A stretch of DNA of 64,000 nucleotides from Parietaria judaica (GCA_954871525.1 OX940866.1:13663001-13727000), one strand, 5' to 3'. Positions 12,832 through 25,894 are shown, counted from the first letter of the stretch. Program-made: numbers and translations. Notes: generated by a model from the letters alone, not told the origin.

Positions 12832-13444
12832 AATAAGATGTGATTTTCTCAGCACATTATAGATGATGTAGCGGTAAAATTGCTTTCTTTTTTTTTTATC
12901 GGTACTTTTAGACACGATTCATTTTGTATTTTTTAGTATTTAGAATCTGTAGTCAGCTTTTAAGACGGTAAATTCAGTTAAAAGGCCGCTTTTACCACCC
13001 GCAAATACAGATATTCGATAAAAGCAAGTATGCTTGGAAATATATTAAAGATGTGTAATCGGTCCTTTGTATGGAAAATACCGCACTGTTGTTCGCATTC
13101 TTCTGTCGGGATAACTGAAATGGTCTGTTTCGAAAAGATGCGAAAACGTGCATTTCAACAACTTCGATTTCTGTGTTTATCCTCTTCAGCGTTTTAAGTA
13201 ATCAACAAAATCATAATAAGACTCAGATTTCCATTCTACACACCTCGGATGGCACAAAACCGCTTTCGGATTTCAACCGATCGTGAAGGTGTTACGGTAG
13301 TTCAGGCCATAGAAAACAAACCCTCTTTGAATTTATTTGATTTATTAAATGCAAACTTGTCCCTTGTGCGTACAGAGATTCACCAAGGAAAGAAGCAATT
13401 GCATTGTGTATACCTATTCTCTCCTTATAGAGAAATTGAAAGAG
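12647..13444. other. Convergent spacer between the SLC35F-like and PNPOx-like genes
   Basis: The 3' ends of two convergent genes face each other across about 800 bp. An AT dinucleotide run lies at about 12795-12829. No coding sequence is recognised. Both 3' UTRs and poly(A) signals should lie here. Confidence 0.5.
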
Positions 13445-16400
13445 CTAGAAAGCGGCCGGGTTCCTTACACTATTATTACCGCCGTTGCTTCTCAATTTTT
13501 TCCGTCGCGAACGGGGAAACAAAAGCTGCTGAATCTGCTTCTCCGCCGAAAGTTCAGAAGTGGCCTGTAGTCGTCCATTAACCCATTGAGACCGTATTAG
13601 CAGAATTTATATCTTCAACAAGTGCACTAAATAAACTCAATAAACTGTAAGGCCAGTGTATCATTAAGACCATATTACAGAATTACCCTTGAAGAGTCTA
13701 AAACATACAAAAGGCTATAATAAACATGAATATAATATTATACAAATAATATTCTATATATGTTTTCTCTAAGAAATTCTCACTATGTTTGGATTAATTT
13801 TGTTTGTACCATCTAATTCTTATAGAAGGAAAAGGTTCCCACATTGGGACAAAGATTAAGGAAATATCTTAGCTCTATTCATCACTACACGACAAGCAGA
13901 TAAAAACATTTTCAAACAAGGCAAGAACGTCGCCGTAATCTAAAATTCACCATGAGGGTTACAAAATTTCTCACCCGGACTTTGAAGGGGAAACGGTGAG
14001 TTTGTATGTCTCGTCCTTGCGAAACCCTCACATCCATTCCGAGACTGTCAACTCCGATCAATTTGGCCCCCTGAGAAGATACACATTTCATAGAGAAGAA
14101 GTTTAGAAGTTTGTAACACAGTACACTTGAACTTATCAATCTGTATCATATTGATACAAAAACTTTAGAAGTTTACGGGAAAACTGATAAAAAAATATGA
14201 TAAATTCATGAGGAAAACTGAGACACAAACTAGCTTTAAGGGTAATTTGAGGAAGAATGATAAGTTCAAGGGGGTAAACTCATGCAAAAAACAAAAAGTT
14301 CAGGGTGCAATTTGATACGAAGTGATATGTTCATGGGGTATCAATGGTAACTTACTAAGACATGAAAAGTGTGATGTTACCTCAACATGAAGGCCTTTCT
14401 TTTTGCAAAGAGCTTTAAGGGCAACATCACATTTAATTCCCTTTTCCCGGAAGTGCTCTACGATTGTCGAAATCGAATGCACCAGCAAATCGGGCTCAGC
14501 ATCTTGAAAATTTTGCAAACCAATTGCAGACTGCCATTATTAAAGAAAAAATCACCCTCAATCAAGTATCATAAAGTTTCTACCTGGAAAAAATAAACTG
14601 ACATGTGTTTTTTTAAAACTAGCCAATACTTGAATTCATTTAAATTCAAACGTTAAATCTCAAAAATCGCATTCAAGTGAGAGAAAGGCGACTTAAAGAA
14701 AATATCAAGATGATTTGTATGCAGTGTAGAGTAAAAATTTTGCAGCTCTTTATAGACTTAGCGATAATATCAGTCTTCTCTCAATTTCTGTAAAGTTAGA
14801 ATTATGTTGTGTGATTCTTTATTTATTTTATTTCGTCTGATAATATACTTTTGTTACCCAAAAAATAAAGTAAAAAGAGATAAAAAGAGACAAAAATGGA
14901 AGATAAAAAATTACAAGTATGAGCATAAAAAATGAAATTTACATGCCTGAACACCATAGACAGAGAAAAGGTCGATCTTCAAAATCTCCAACCGGTACAA
15001 AGTTGAATGGTAGTCGTTGCCTCGATCACTTTTATCAAGACTCGAAATTTCACCATCTAGAAGAGAATTTAGTCAAAGGGACATATTGAGCTATGATAAA
15101 AATATTTTTTACAATCGAAGTACAGTATATCAGAGAATTTAAACTTGTTATGTATGAGTTGTAATTTGTCAATCTGTAATCTGCTGATACAGTTCTACTC
15201 AATAGATAGGTTCAGTTAAATTATAATATTAATTCGCAAAAACGTTTAAGATTTAACAATCTAAATATAAAATACCTGTCCACTCAGAATGGTACCCAAC
15301 ACGATCTTCATCTGCATCATCGCCATCATCTCCGTAGTGAAATAACCTTCTGATATATATTTCTTCATCCGCAAAAGCAGGTCTGAGACATCCCAATATA
15401 GAGACACCATTCGAGGGGTGTTCCATTTTCTGATCGTAGTCCATATCGATGACCTAAGCATTATATTAAAGAGGTATGCAGAAACTGCATGAGCTCTTCT
15501 AAAAAAATCAACTCTGTAGCAAGTAGCAACATCATAACTGCTGTAACATAAGGAGGTTTGTTATACCTTTAACTATTACTACCTAATTAAAATCTTCTAT
15601 TATATCATAGGTTATTAGGGACTTTTTGGAGTGTTTCAGTTGAGAAATTGGAGACGGCACGTGAGTTTAAGTTGCTCTTACGTCTTTTAGGAGAGCTTGC
15701 ATCGTGCTTTCAAAGGAACAGCCACTATGTTTGTAATTCGGTTTCTTTATTCTACCGGTACGTGCTTGTTTCAATTATTTTCTATCTTAGGTCCTATCAA
15801 GGTGAAAGATAAATTTCTCTACAAAATAACCCGACTGAGGGAAGATACCTAAATACAAAATTAAGAGATCTAACATATATCCGCTCAATAAGTAATATTG
15901 CTTCGACAGCGAATGATTGGAAGCCAAATTGCTACTTGTTTCAGGCTCTAGAGTGTAATATTTCATCTCAGATTATCGATTAAAAAATACCATGAATAGA
16001 GAGAGGAGGTTATCTACTTATCATAAGAAGGATAAGGAAATATCACCTTTGTCAAGCACTTGGAGAAGTAAATAGGATGGATGAAATTAGAGGTGTGTGG
16101 CATTCTCCAGTCAAATGGAACATCAGAAACTTCAGATTCTGCAACCTATAATAACAACCGCTTGTGAAAAATGCAACCCCGATAAGAAATATAACATGCA
16201 ACATGATATGAGGAGGACGAGTATAATAAGAAAAAATGACGATAAAATTAACCCTTTCATTTGATAAGAAACAAGTACATCAGCTGAAATCAGTACAACA
16301 TAGATACAAGGAGCGGTTCATAACAATAGACAAAGCCTAAAGACAATAAAAATTTCAAAGAATTCACAACAAAGCTCGAAACACTCGAGTTTTCTAACAA

Positions 16401-18566
16401 TTATCAAATTTGACCGGATATTAGGATGTCTGAACAGAGAACAAAAAACAATCTACATGGGTCAAAAATTACATGGAATTTAATTTTGACGGAGATAACT
16501 TAGATGCTTATTGCTTACTAATAAACCTACCAAAATTTTCATCTCTAAATTCTCGTCATTGAGATTGTCCTGTTTGTTGTAACTAAATCACAATGCTTAA
16601 CCTCTTTTCATCTTCTTGTCTTTCACTTCAAGCTCTGTTTTCTTCACCTTTAAGAAAAAAAGACAACGACATACAAAATTCACGAATGCTTACCTCATAA
16701 TACTCATTGTCGAAGGCGACTTCGTCGATACTGCCATTGTCAGAAATGTTGTATTCGCCAGCCATCCGTCTATTTTCATATGTTGGCATGTCTATTCCGA
16801 TTAAAGCATTCTGAATGCAAAGCACCAAGATTAATAGGGTAGCAAATAATGAGCGAAAATAAATAAAGCAAACAAAATTAAACTAAATCACAAGAGGAGA
16901 TTTTTTTTGGGAAAATCGTATTAGGAGAAAAAATAATTCCACGGAAAATTGAAGAACTGAGCTATCCTAACTTTTGAAATAATAATTCTTCGGTGTTCAA
17001 CGAAGAATCAGTTATTTCTTCAGCTGAACACTTTTTCAAATATTATTATGAACCGATCCTTACCACAGGATTACTAGCTGCAGGGTCTTCTAATATGTTT
17101 GCATCATCGAGTATTTCAACATATATATCTATAAAAACAATATTAAATTTTAGCTTGAATCATAAAATACGTAATGAAACAACACCGGTAAGTTTGAACC
17201 CAACAAATATACATCAATATGGAAAAGAATGAACCTCCGTAATCATCAATAACATATTGGAAGTCGGCCCATGTAATATTATTGTGTGGTTCACAATGTA
17301 CCGGGCCAGGAAATATTAGCAAAGCATTGCGGTTGGCCTGATACAGCAAATAAAAATTGAAAAAATAATCAAATTATCATTCGCATAACCAGTCAGTAAC
17401 ACTCATTCTCGGGTCAGAAATATACTCATAAAAATGGCGACATATAGAAAGATAAAAGAAAAACCTCAACGGTTGTCCTTGCAATTTCAGCAGAAGTGAG
17501 TTTGGCGTCCCATATGTTTTTGCTTGCTTTTAACTCTTCAAGAGGGTGATAACCTCTGTTATTCGAGTAATTAGAGGAATCGGGAACAGAGTCCGAGTAA
17601 TCTGCAGCAACTGACGCTTTCCAGAGGCCAAGGTCACGACCGATGGACATCCATTGTAATTGTGTCGAGCCCATCCCAAACAATGGATTCATGCTTCTGA
17701 AAACAATCCAATAAAACGGAACGTGACATTGATAGTGATTCGTACAGACGACTTAGTTAGTCAAATTGATGTAAGAAAAAGTGATGGAAATAACGGCCAC
17801 GATGAGTTACGCGTGCAGTTAAGGCTGACAAGACCGCAATCAATTCAAGCTAAAACCAAACAATATGAACAAACTAACCTTAAGCCGGCATAAACCGGAA
17901 CCATTCTACTATCTAACTGAGAGGTGTTGAGCTTGTTTGTTATCCCATACGACGTCAAACAATAAATTCCATCTTCAAGGCATGAATGACAATGAGAGGG
18001 ACCTGAAACAATACAAAGCTTCATATTATTAAGACCGATAATCGAAAAAAAGCAAGATACATAAATCCGTATAACTCAGCGGCAAAAACCTCAAAAATTA
18101 TTAAGAAAATACACGACACGAAGGAGGCAGCCTCCGCAGCCGCCACGAACGGACTCCCGGCAAACATTCTCTCTTTTTTAAAAAAAAAAAGTTACAGAGC
18201 ACGCCGTGGCGGTCGCGGATTCCGCAAGTGTATTTCCATGGCACAGCGCTTCCGCGGCGAACAAAATCTGAGCTAAGCTAAGCTAATAGTTGGGAATATT
18301 GGAGAAATTATAGTTGAATTAAAAAAAAAAAAAAGCGCACAAAATCAGTCATTTCCGTTGAATGATATACTTCTAAAGAGACGATCACAATACCAATTCT
18401 TGCTCCAAAACTTGCTCTTGCGAAGAACACGTGCAAATCTAAATGGGGACAAATTCCATGCAGAATCAAGAATCCATTCCTAGAAAACAGAATCGTACGG
18501 AAAGGAAGAAATCGAATTGAGGGTGGGATTACCGAGAGAGAGCGGAGAGGGAACAGAAATGGCCAT
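13445..18566 (-). CDS. Pyridoxamine-5'-phosphate-oxidase-like FMN-binding split-barrel family protein
   Basis: Twelve exons on the minus strand: 18533-18566, 17879-18002, 17465-17696, 17235-17337, 17064-17128, 16694-16810, 16047-16145, 15276-15453, 14947-15056, 14381-14530, 13975-14070 and 13445-13564 (1428 nt, 475 aa, no internal stops). I recognise the family as the plant proteins annotated as pyridoxamine 5'-phosphate oxidase family (Arabidopsis At1g51560 and At3g21140 type), thought to be plastid or mitochondrial FMN-binding split-barrel proteins without a proven reaction. Recognisable blocks are LTSAEIARTTVEANRNALL, VHCEPHNNITWADFQYVIDD, HPSNGVSILGCLRPAFADEE, KALCKKKGLHVE and LIGVDSLGMDVRV. 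The basic tail LLFPRSRRKKLR is a family hallmark and comes from the last exon. The first coding exon gives only 11 residues (MAISVPSPLSL); the serine- and proline-rich start would suit an organelle targeting peptide, but that is inference. The intron after 14947 uses a GC donor. The gene is convergent with the SLC35F-like gene. Confidence 0.88.
14531..14946 (-). other. GC-AG intron in the PNPOx-like gene
   Basis: On the minus strand the exon ends ...GTTCAG and the intron starts GCATGT, so the donor is GC. The acceptor is an ordinary cag at 14531-14533. Using this site joins VYGVQ to SAIGLQNFQ in frame, as the family sequence requires. No GT within reach gives the correct frame. Confidence 0.8.
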
Positions 18567-19501
18567 GCGAAGAAGAGTCGTGTGATCGATCAGGACATCA
18601 ATCAATGGAAGGCTGATTAAGCTCCTTCTTCTCTGCTGATTTGAAAGAAAGAGCTTCTTGGGTTTGGCTTATAGCGGAGAAAAATGGAGAGATCTTCGTC
18701 TGCATTTATTCAAGTCTGAACATCAGAGTCAGAGTCACCCAGTCAGGTCAGGGCAACAAAAGCTGGATTTCATTTCTATCTCAATTATCGCGGCATAAGT
18801 ATTCAAACTTTACTAATTGAAGCGGTGACAATAAGTAACAAAAAAAAAAAAAAAAAGTGATAAAAGTACCCAAACTCAATAAAGGTGCAGGGGCATATTT
18901 TTTCGTTTAATTTTTTTTCGTCAAATTCAAATGAGAGAAGATGCTCGATAGCTATATAATTTAATGGCACTATGCTAAAACAATTAATCAACGTCCGTAA
19001 AAAAAATGGACAAAAAAAATACGTTGAAAGGATATGGATCATCGTTGAAAGGTTGAAAATCCAATTTTGATATCCGAAGGAAATACGGTAAAATATCTAT
19101 AATATATTTTGCGTTCTTATATATCATATCAGGAGCATAACTACGGCCAACGGTAGAGTGGCCGCCCCCCCCCCCCCCAGTGAAACTTATGTTTAAGGAA
19201 CCACACGAGCGGACCTCTTGGATTTTGAATCGCCATTTCTTTCTAAACTTATGTTTAAGGAACCACACGAGCGGACCTCTTGGATTTTGAATCGCCATTT
19301 CTTTCTTAAACTACCGGCCCCCTATTTTTATGTGAAATAGCATTATGTATTGTCTATGTATATTTGTATTTTTTAATCATCCTGGGAGAAAATGAATAGA
19401 AGAAGAAAAAGAAAACTTGCAGAACATTAGGTTGGAGGAAGAAGATCAAGTTGTCCTCCTTTCAATATTTAATCATATTGAAGTTGTCCTTTTAATATTT
19501 A
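18567..19501. other. Upstream region of the PNPOx-like gene and degenerate repeat sequence
   Basis: The first ~200 bp should be the promoter and leader of the minus-strand gene. From about 18788 there is a degraded relative of the Mutator-like tip motif (cgcggcataagtattcaaac, then gataaaagtacccaaactc). A poly-C tract lies at about 19164-19178 and a tandem duplication follows. No coding sequence is seen. Confidence 0.45.
19183..19306. repeat. Two-copy 62-bp tandem duplication
   Basis: The unit beginning aaacttatgtttaaggaacc is repeated head-to-tail with a 62-bp period and practically no differences, immediately after a poly-C run. It is recent, or possibly a replication-slippage or assembly product. 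Confidence 0.85.
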
Positions 19502-19532
19502 CTAGTAGACTGGCACCGCGCTTTGCGCGGTG
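19502..19532 (-). mobile_element. Helitron 3' terminus (element extends to higher coordinates, far end not found)
   Basis: Read on the minus strand, a perfect 8-bp stem with a 3-nt loop (19514-19532; arm CACCGCGC) is followed after 8 nt by CTAG and then T. A short hairpin close to a CTRR end with insertion before T is the signature of Helitron 3' ends. The matching 5' TC end was not found; the sequence to the right is AT-rich and is split by the gypsy insertion at 22340. Confidence 0.6.
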
Positions 19533-22339
19533 TTGATATGAATTACTTCTAAATTTAGATTGAAACATTGAACTAAAAACATATACATTTATTAATTAAT
19601 TTGTATGTTATAAGTAAAAATATGAACATGGACATAGAATTTAATAATTGTTCAATTTTATTATATAATGTTTTTTATTTTATTTTTTTTAAAATATGAT
19701 CATATAAATATATATGTGTATAAGTTTGAATAAAAGTTCAACATATGTATTATTTTCAAATTATATGTGAAATAGTAGTGTCCACCAAATTTTAACGCGG
19801 ATAACTTTTAAATATGTAAGAAGATACACGTAATAACAATAGTTAAATAGGTAATAATAAAATTATATAAGTTTTAATTTTTTGTATTATTTATGAGACT
19901 AATATAGAAATTAAAGTGTGAGAGTAATTTAACAATCAATCTAATAAAGCACATACCAAGTGGTTTTAATAAACATTAACTATTTTTCAAATAATATTCC
20001 AACAAATAATATACAGTATAGAATTGCATAAAAAAAAAACCTTTTATTCAGACTTATTTAAATAATGGAACATAAATTAAACATAAGCATAAGCTGTCTA
20101 AACAGATGACAAACCCAACTTTGAAATATAAGCTCACAAAACGGAAATTAGAAGTCATTACACATAAATAATGTATATGTTCTGATTGAGGTTCACCTAT
20201 TAAAATCCCTGAAACATTACTAATTCTCATACTAAGAAGTCAGAATAACAAATTAATAATAAAGGCAATCACTTCCACATATCATACAGTATATACATGT
20301 CATTTGAGATGACTCTATTTCGTACAGCAAGAACTAAAGAAAAAATAAAATTCATAAACAATCTTATTTATGAACACCAAAAGAAACCTGGAAAACTAAT
20401 CGGCTTTTAGATGTGAAAGTCCGTAACTATAGAAATTACGTTTTACAACTTTTCATCAAAACCATGCTCTATCTTTGTCCAGATATATAAACATGTATCA
20501 TGTCTATAAACAACGAAACATTGTACCTTTTCATGAAGGACGATTGATATTCTTTTTTCTTTACCCTCGAAAATGAGTGAAAAAATTAGTACATATTTTC
20601 CTTTTTTCGCATTGCCAGAAAAAAAAAAAAAAAAAAGAGTGAACAAAGGAAGAAGAAAAAATACATGTTCTTCTTGCTTTATCCTCCATGTGTGTGTGTA
20701 TATATATATATACACCGTAATTATGTGTAAAAATAGTGAATAGTGAAACTTTTTTTTCCTGCAAAAATCATGTATATAAAATACGAAACATTGTACCTTT
20801 TCATGATAATCTCTTTACTTAACTTACTTTACATTGCTTTTACAAAAGAGCGAAAAAGAATGAAGAAAAAAATTATATATTCTCCCTGCTTCACATTGCT
20901 GGAAAAAATAAATAAAAAGAATGAAAAAGAACAAAGAAGAAAAAAAAATACAAAAGAATTAAAAACTTGCGAACAATTAAGATAGCCAAGAACTTGACGA
21001 ATTAATAATTTCAATTACAATTTTTAGGAAGTTACTTCGAATTTGTAGATAGTAATATGACTGTATATTTACTCACTCCATTAAACTTTGAAAAAAAGTG
21101 GCTCTGGCTTTTTGTTTCTTATAATTGCTATACTTATGTTGATGTAAATATATTTTAGTGTATTTATATTTATCTTTAAAATTGTTGAATTGATTATGAA
21201 TGCAATTAAATTTGAGTGCATTAATATAGAAATAATTAACACAAAAAAATTTCAGTGAGATAGTCTCCTCCACTTGCAATTGAATGAATTAGTAAGAAAT
21301 TTTTTTTGGTTAAAAATTTATAAAAGTTAGTAACATTAGAAAACAAAGATAGCTTTGTTCTCACTGTGCCACATCGATCACTCAAGATTTTTCCAAACAA
21401 AGATAGCTTTTTTCTATGTACTTATTCATAAATTAAGTTAAGTTTTTATTTAATTTTACCAAATGACCACATTATATAAATTATGTGTTTCTTAGATGGC
21501 AAATAAGTTCAAATTTGCAAATAAATTATTTTCTTTTCATTCTAAAAAATATCTTAAAAAAGAAAACTGTCTATGAGTTGATATATGTTAAAAATACGGG
21601 TGTCATGATATAAAAATATAAAAAATTAACTAACGGAATAAAAAACCTTAAACAAAAAAATACGTTTTAGGAAATTAAACAAATGATTGTGTTCATGCGT
21701 TTTGACATCTTCTTCTATAATTTTTTTTCTGCAACGATTCTGTGTATAAAAAGTAAAAAACTTCAACGATTCTGTGTATAAAAAGTAAAAAACTTCAAAA
21801 TCTCCCCTTAACACTCTCACAATTCACGTGGCAAATTCCAAGATAAATATACAATATATAAATCATATATGTTGCAATCTTTTAAAATTTATCATAGTTC
21901 AACAATAGTGTGTATAATACTATCGCTTTTACAAATGGCATAAAATACATAGATGGTAACAATAATTGCCACTACTGTCATATATATGATTTTGATATTA
22001 AAAGCCAACATTAATTCGCCAATCACAAACTCATTCTAGCATGAGTTCAAAATTTCATAATAATATAACTGAATTTCATTATATACAAATAATAATGAAT
22101 CTTTTTTCACGTAATTCAATTCGAAATTTCGGCAGCGAGAATTGCATCAAAAAGGCCTTCCTAAAATTTGATGAACTTAAAAAAAAAAAAAAACTAACTT
22201 CTCTACTTTATATATTCCTGACCTATAAATAAATTGTTCAAATATCATAGGTTTTTATTATTATTATTATTATTATTTGTATAATTAGTAAAAAAAAAAA
22301 CTAACAAAATTATACGATACTAATTCAACACATAAGAAT
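19533..22339. other. AT-rich sequence without genes, probably part of the Helitron body
   Basis: Very AT-rich sequence with poly-A tracts, TATATA runs and a TTA repeat near 22256-22277. There is a short direct duplication near 21733-21797 (acgattctgtgtataaaaagtaaaaaacttc repeated, period 31). I find no coding region. The last five bases (AGAAT, 22335-22339) are the target-site duplication of the gypsy element. Confidence 0.5.
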
Positions 22340-23336
22340 TGTTGATGTGCAAATTTGTTCCTTAATCGGAATTATGAGATCGTTAATTAAATTAATGGTC
22401 CAAATTAATTAAGCCTAAGTCATGAATATAATTGAATATTTATGCAAAATGGGTTTACAAAATACGAAGCCCAGAGGCCCAATGAACATTCGATTATGTT
22501 CAGGCCCGAACAGATTCAAAAGCCCACGAAGCCAAAAACCTTCCCCGATCAGAAAATGTCCAAAAGAGGTCCGAACAGAGCTTTCCAAGGGAAGAAATCC
22601 CGAACAAAGCTCAAAGATCTTACCTCAAGACAAAAACCAACAATTGGTCAAAATCCAAACATCAAACAGATTAAACGACCTGAAGAACCCAAAGCTCGCC
22701 CCGGGCAGAGATTGCCACAAAGAGATCCAAACAGAAACATACGAAATCCAAGCATGAGCAGACCAAGTCAACCACCTCAATTCAAAAATCCGAAGCCCGA
22801 CCAGAAAGATCGCCACGATCCAAATTCAAATCCCACAATGACAAGTCAAAGTCCACTACTGCGCAAATCTCTCAGAATGTGGCCCACGTGTCAGCTCGAT
22901 AGCAAGCCAGGCCCCGAACTTGAAGCCACCACCAACGTACACTTCCAACGGGCAGAAATTAGAAGCCTATAAAAGCAAGAAGACAGCCCCATCATACGCA
23001 CGCAAGCATTCATCCTGAGAGAGTCTGTGAGATTTGTATTTTCAGAGTGTTTTCATCTCTATTTTCGATCAACCAGAAATTGGCTTGTGGTTTCGGTTGA
23101 TCATCTTTTCAAAGCAATAAACGTACAGAGGACGTAGTCAACTACCGCATTGGGACGAACCTCTCTAAAAAACCTTGGTGTGCTACTCTTCTTTATTCAT
23201 CTAATTTTGTTTTTTATTTTGTTATCGTCTAAAGTATTGACGACGCGGAGGTCAGAATCCACAAAAATTCAGCAATATCAAATCGAAATCTCATTCACAA
23301 TTCACGTGACTGTTGGTGTGTGAAAACACATCATCA
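22340..23336 (+). repeat. 5' LTR of the Tat-type gypsy element
   Basis: Starts TGTTGATGTGC and ends ACACATCATCA. A TATA box (TATAAAA) lies at 22968-22974, so transcription should begin some 30 bp further right. It retains about 63 bp more than the 3' LTR. Confidence 0.93.
22968..22974 (+). promoter_or_regulatory. TATA box in gypsy 5' LTR
   Basis: TATAAAA in an otherwise GC-balanced stretch, conserved in the 3' LTR at 34471-34477. Confidence 0.7.
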
Positions 23337-23339
23337 GTT

Positions 23340-23357
23340 TGGCGCCGTCTGTGGGAA
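23340..23357 (+). other. Primer binding site of the gypsy element
   Basis: TGGCGCCGTCTGTGGGAA starts three bases after the LTR end. The TGGCGCCGT start is common in Tat and Athila type elements and matches the 3' terminus of plant tRNA-Asp, but the following bases diverge, so the tRNA is not settled. Confidence 0.75.
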
Positions 23358-23396
23358 ACTTTGATCTCGCTAACTCTGTCATACTCCGACACGACG

Positions 23397-25417
23397 ATGA
23401 ATTCGGAAGAGAACCCTGCCTCCGATGCCCTGGTAGAGACAACTCCCGACCAGGGTACCGAAGAGCAGACTCTGAGGACCCAGCTCCAAGAAAAGGCTGC
23501 TGAAAATGCCGAGCTCAAAAGGCAAATTGAGTTCCTCATGAGCAGCCAGACCCGACTGGAACATAGGCCATACTCTGTAACGAGCCCGTGCAAACCTCTG
23601 GACAAAGAAATCACGAGAGGGTTAATGCGGTCCATTTTGACTTCCTGGACCCCAACGATCCCCGAGCTCAGAGAACTGACCAGCCACCCCTCCCAAGAGG
23701 ACCGCGCCCGAGCACGCCGCCTCAGCCGAGGGACTCACCCTCTGGCGCGCTGCCTTCGCCACCTCGCAATGGCACCCCTCGGTTCCAAGTCCCCGCTTTC
23801 GGAACCAATCAGCTCGATCTCGGGCAGAACACACCTTACCAGCAATCTCGCAATCACCCATCAGGTATTCGACTCTCGAGCCCATCACGGGCAGAGAACC
23901 CGAGCTACTTCACACTTCACGGACCTACAAGCGACCACTCTCAACGTACAGAGAGCGGACGCACAGGCCCATATCCTCAGCACTCTCAAGCTGGACCTTC
24001 TTCTCAAAACAGTTCCGAGCTCGAAGATCTCAAACACACCATGATGCGAATGGGGGAGAGACTCACCAAAGTGGACTCCCGAGTACACCGAGCAGTATCT
24101 GCCGCCCCCGAAATCGAGCGCCTGGTCGAAGAAGCGACGAGAACCCCGTTCTCAGCAACTATTACCGACACTCGGTTGAGACATGGTGGGTAGATTCACC
24201 TGCCCAAGTACGACGGAACCACTGACCCAAAGATACACCTAAGGGTGTTCCGAATTGCAATGGGACGGGCTAACCTAGATGCCCACGAGCTGGACGCCGG
24301 AAGGTGCCAGTATTTTGCAAAAAATCTCACAGGGGCAGCAATGGAATGGTTCTCCAAGTTAGAACCAAGATTGATCGATAGCTTCGATCAACTAACCATG
24401 GTTTTTCTCGAACACTTTTCCATGTTTATGGAAACCGAGACCACCGTGGCCAACCTGTACGCTCTACAGCAAAGGGCAAACGAGCCACTCAGGGACTTCA
24501 TGACGAGGTTCAAGGCAAAAATGGTCCGAATCAACGGACTAGCGGACGAAACGGCCATAGCCGCCCTAACCAGCGGGCTGTGGTACGACTCTAGATTCAA
24601 GACCGACATACTGGTCAATCGGTACACCTCGATTGAGGATGTGATTCACCGCGCATCCAATTAGATCAAGCACGATGAAGAGCACGACGCCCTAAAGAGA
24701 AAATTCGGATCATCCCCGAATCTGCCAAGACCTGGGGCGCAACCACCTCAGAAAAGGAACGGGCAGCCGCCCCCTTTCAAGGGCTCTAGGAACCACGTTC
24801 CTAACAGGAGATCTAATCCCCAGCATGGGAATTTTCAGCACGGAATATCCCAACCCGGGGGAAGAGCACACCCCAAAAATCAGGTCTACAATCTGAACTC
24901 GGAGGCCGATGAAGAAACTGAAGCCGACGAGCAAGGAGAACTGTACATGAGCACTGGTGATATGGCGCCTAACAATAGGGACATGAGTGCCTGGTGCAAA
25001 TTCCACCAGAGGTATGGACACCATACCAGAAATTGCATGGTCTTACGGGCCCGTCTCCCCGATAAATACCTTAGGGGCGAGCTCGGGGACCTCCCGTTGG
25101 ATTTCTTCAGGTCGGAGGGTGAACGCGCCGAGCAGGCGCAACAACCCAGCATCGGCCAGGGCAGCGGTGCCAAACCCGAGCAAAAGCACCCGACTAAAGG
25201 CAACAACGCTCCCCCTAACAAACGAGGCAAAGTCCTCATGATAGAAGAGCAGACCGACCAAGAGTCGGAAGATGTAGAGGAACCGGTGACTGAAGAAGCC
25301 ATCAGAAGAATCTACACTATAGTTGGAGGGTCACAGTTCTACGGGAACTCGATCAACTCCATCAAAGCCCACCAGAGAAGATTGAAGGCTGGTCCGGTGT
25401 CCCTCCCACGGAAGTAG
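23397..25417 (+). pseudogene. gag: gag region of the gypsy element (frameshifted, with stops)
   Basis: The start codon at 23397 (MNSEENPASD) opens a frame that is left at about 23570-23590, where the reading moves to the frame used by the rest of gag-pol. That frame carries a proline- and serine-rich region, then the retrotransposon gag core from about 24200 (LPKYDGTTDP, then the AMEWFSKL and YALQQRANEPLRDFMTRFKAK blocks), and a zinc-knuckle-like motif near 24996-25040 of the form C-x2-H-x4-H-x4-C. In-frame stops lie at 24191, 24662 and 25415. Gag would package the RNA in cytoplasmic particles. As written it cannot yield one protein. Confidence 0.85.
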
Positions 25418-25894
25418 CCCGACTACGAGATCTCCTTCAAAGACAGTGAAGCCTCAACCCTGGTCGGGCCTCACGATGACGCTCTAGTCATCACCCTTCT
25501 AGTCTCCGGTTATGCGACCGAAAGAATTCTGGTCGACAATGGTAGCTCGGTAGACGTCATATTCTTGTCATGCTTACGCAAGATGGGGATCGATGACACG
25601 GAAATCAATAGAGGGAACATCCCTCTAACCGGTTTCAATGGTGAGACGGTCGACACCTTGGGGAAAGTTAGACTGTCAATCGTCGCATGTGGAGTAGGCA
25701 AGATAAAAAACTTCTTGGTGCTAGATTGCCCCACGGCCTACAACATGATCCTCGGAAGACCGTGGATTCATTTGATGAAAGCCGTGCCGTCTACCTACCA
25801 CCAAACCATCCACTTCCCAAGAGAGGATGGGAAGATTGTAGAAGTAAAGGGCAACCAAAAGCAAGCCCGGATCTGCTACATGACATCATTTTGA
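25418..25894 (+). pseudogene. pro: Aspartic protease region of the gypsy element
   Basis: The segment continues in the gag-pol frame. It contains the retropepsin active-site block ILVDNGSSVDVIF with the catalytic Asp at 25535-25537. The D-N-G-S form is common in this lineage. A conserved ILGRPW follows. A TGA at 25892 and a TAG at 25943 separate it from the reverse transcriptase. Confidence 0.8.

Noticed and set aside
13249..13581. A 110-codon plus-strand frame in the convergent spacer
   Set aside because: It overlaps the last exon of the minus-strand PNPOx-like gene, whose family-typical tail LLFPRSRRKKLR is read from the other strand.
18788..18900. Possible fourth Mutator-like element
   Set aside because: Only degraded tip-like words are present. 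No second arm or 9-bp duplication was found, so it is mentioned only as a relative of the motif.
22422..22972. Overlapping frames of up to 176 codons in the gypsy 5' LTR (repeated at 33992-34405)
   Set aside because: They lie upstream of the LTR TATA box and end in the LTR. The 3' LTR version is interrupted at a different place, so there is no sign of coding constraint.
25535..25546. Protease DNGSS as an inactivating mutation
   Set aside because: The D-N-G-S form is common in this retrotransposon lineage, so it was not counted as a lesion.
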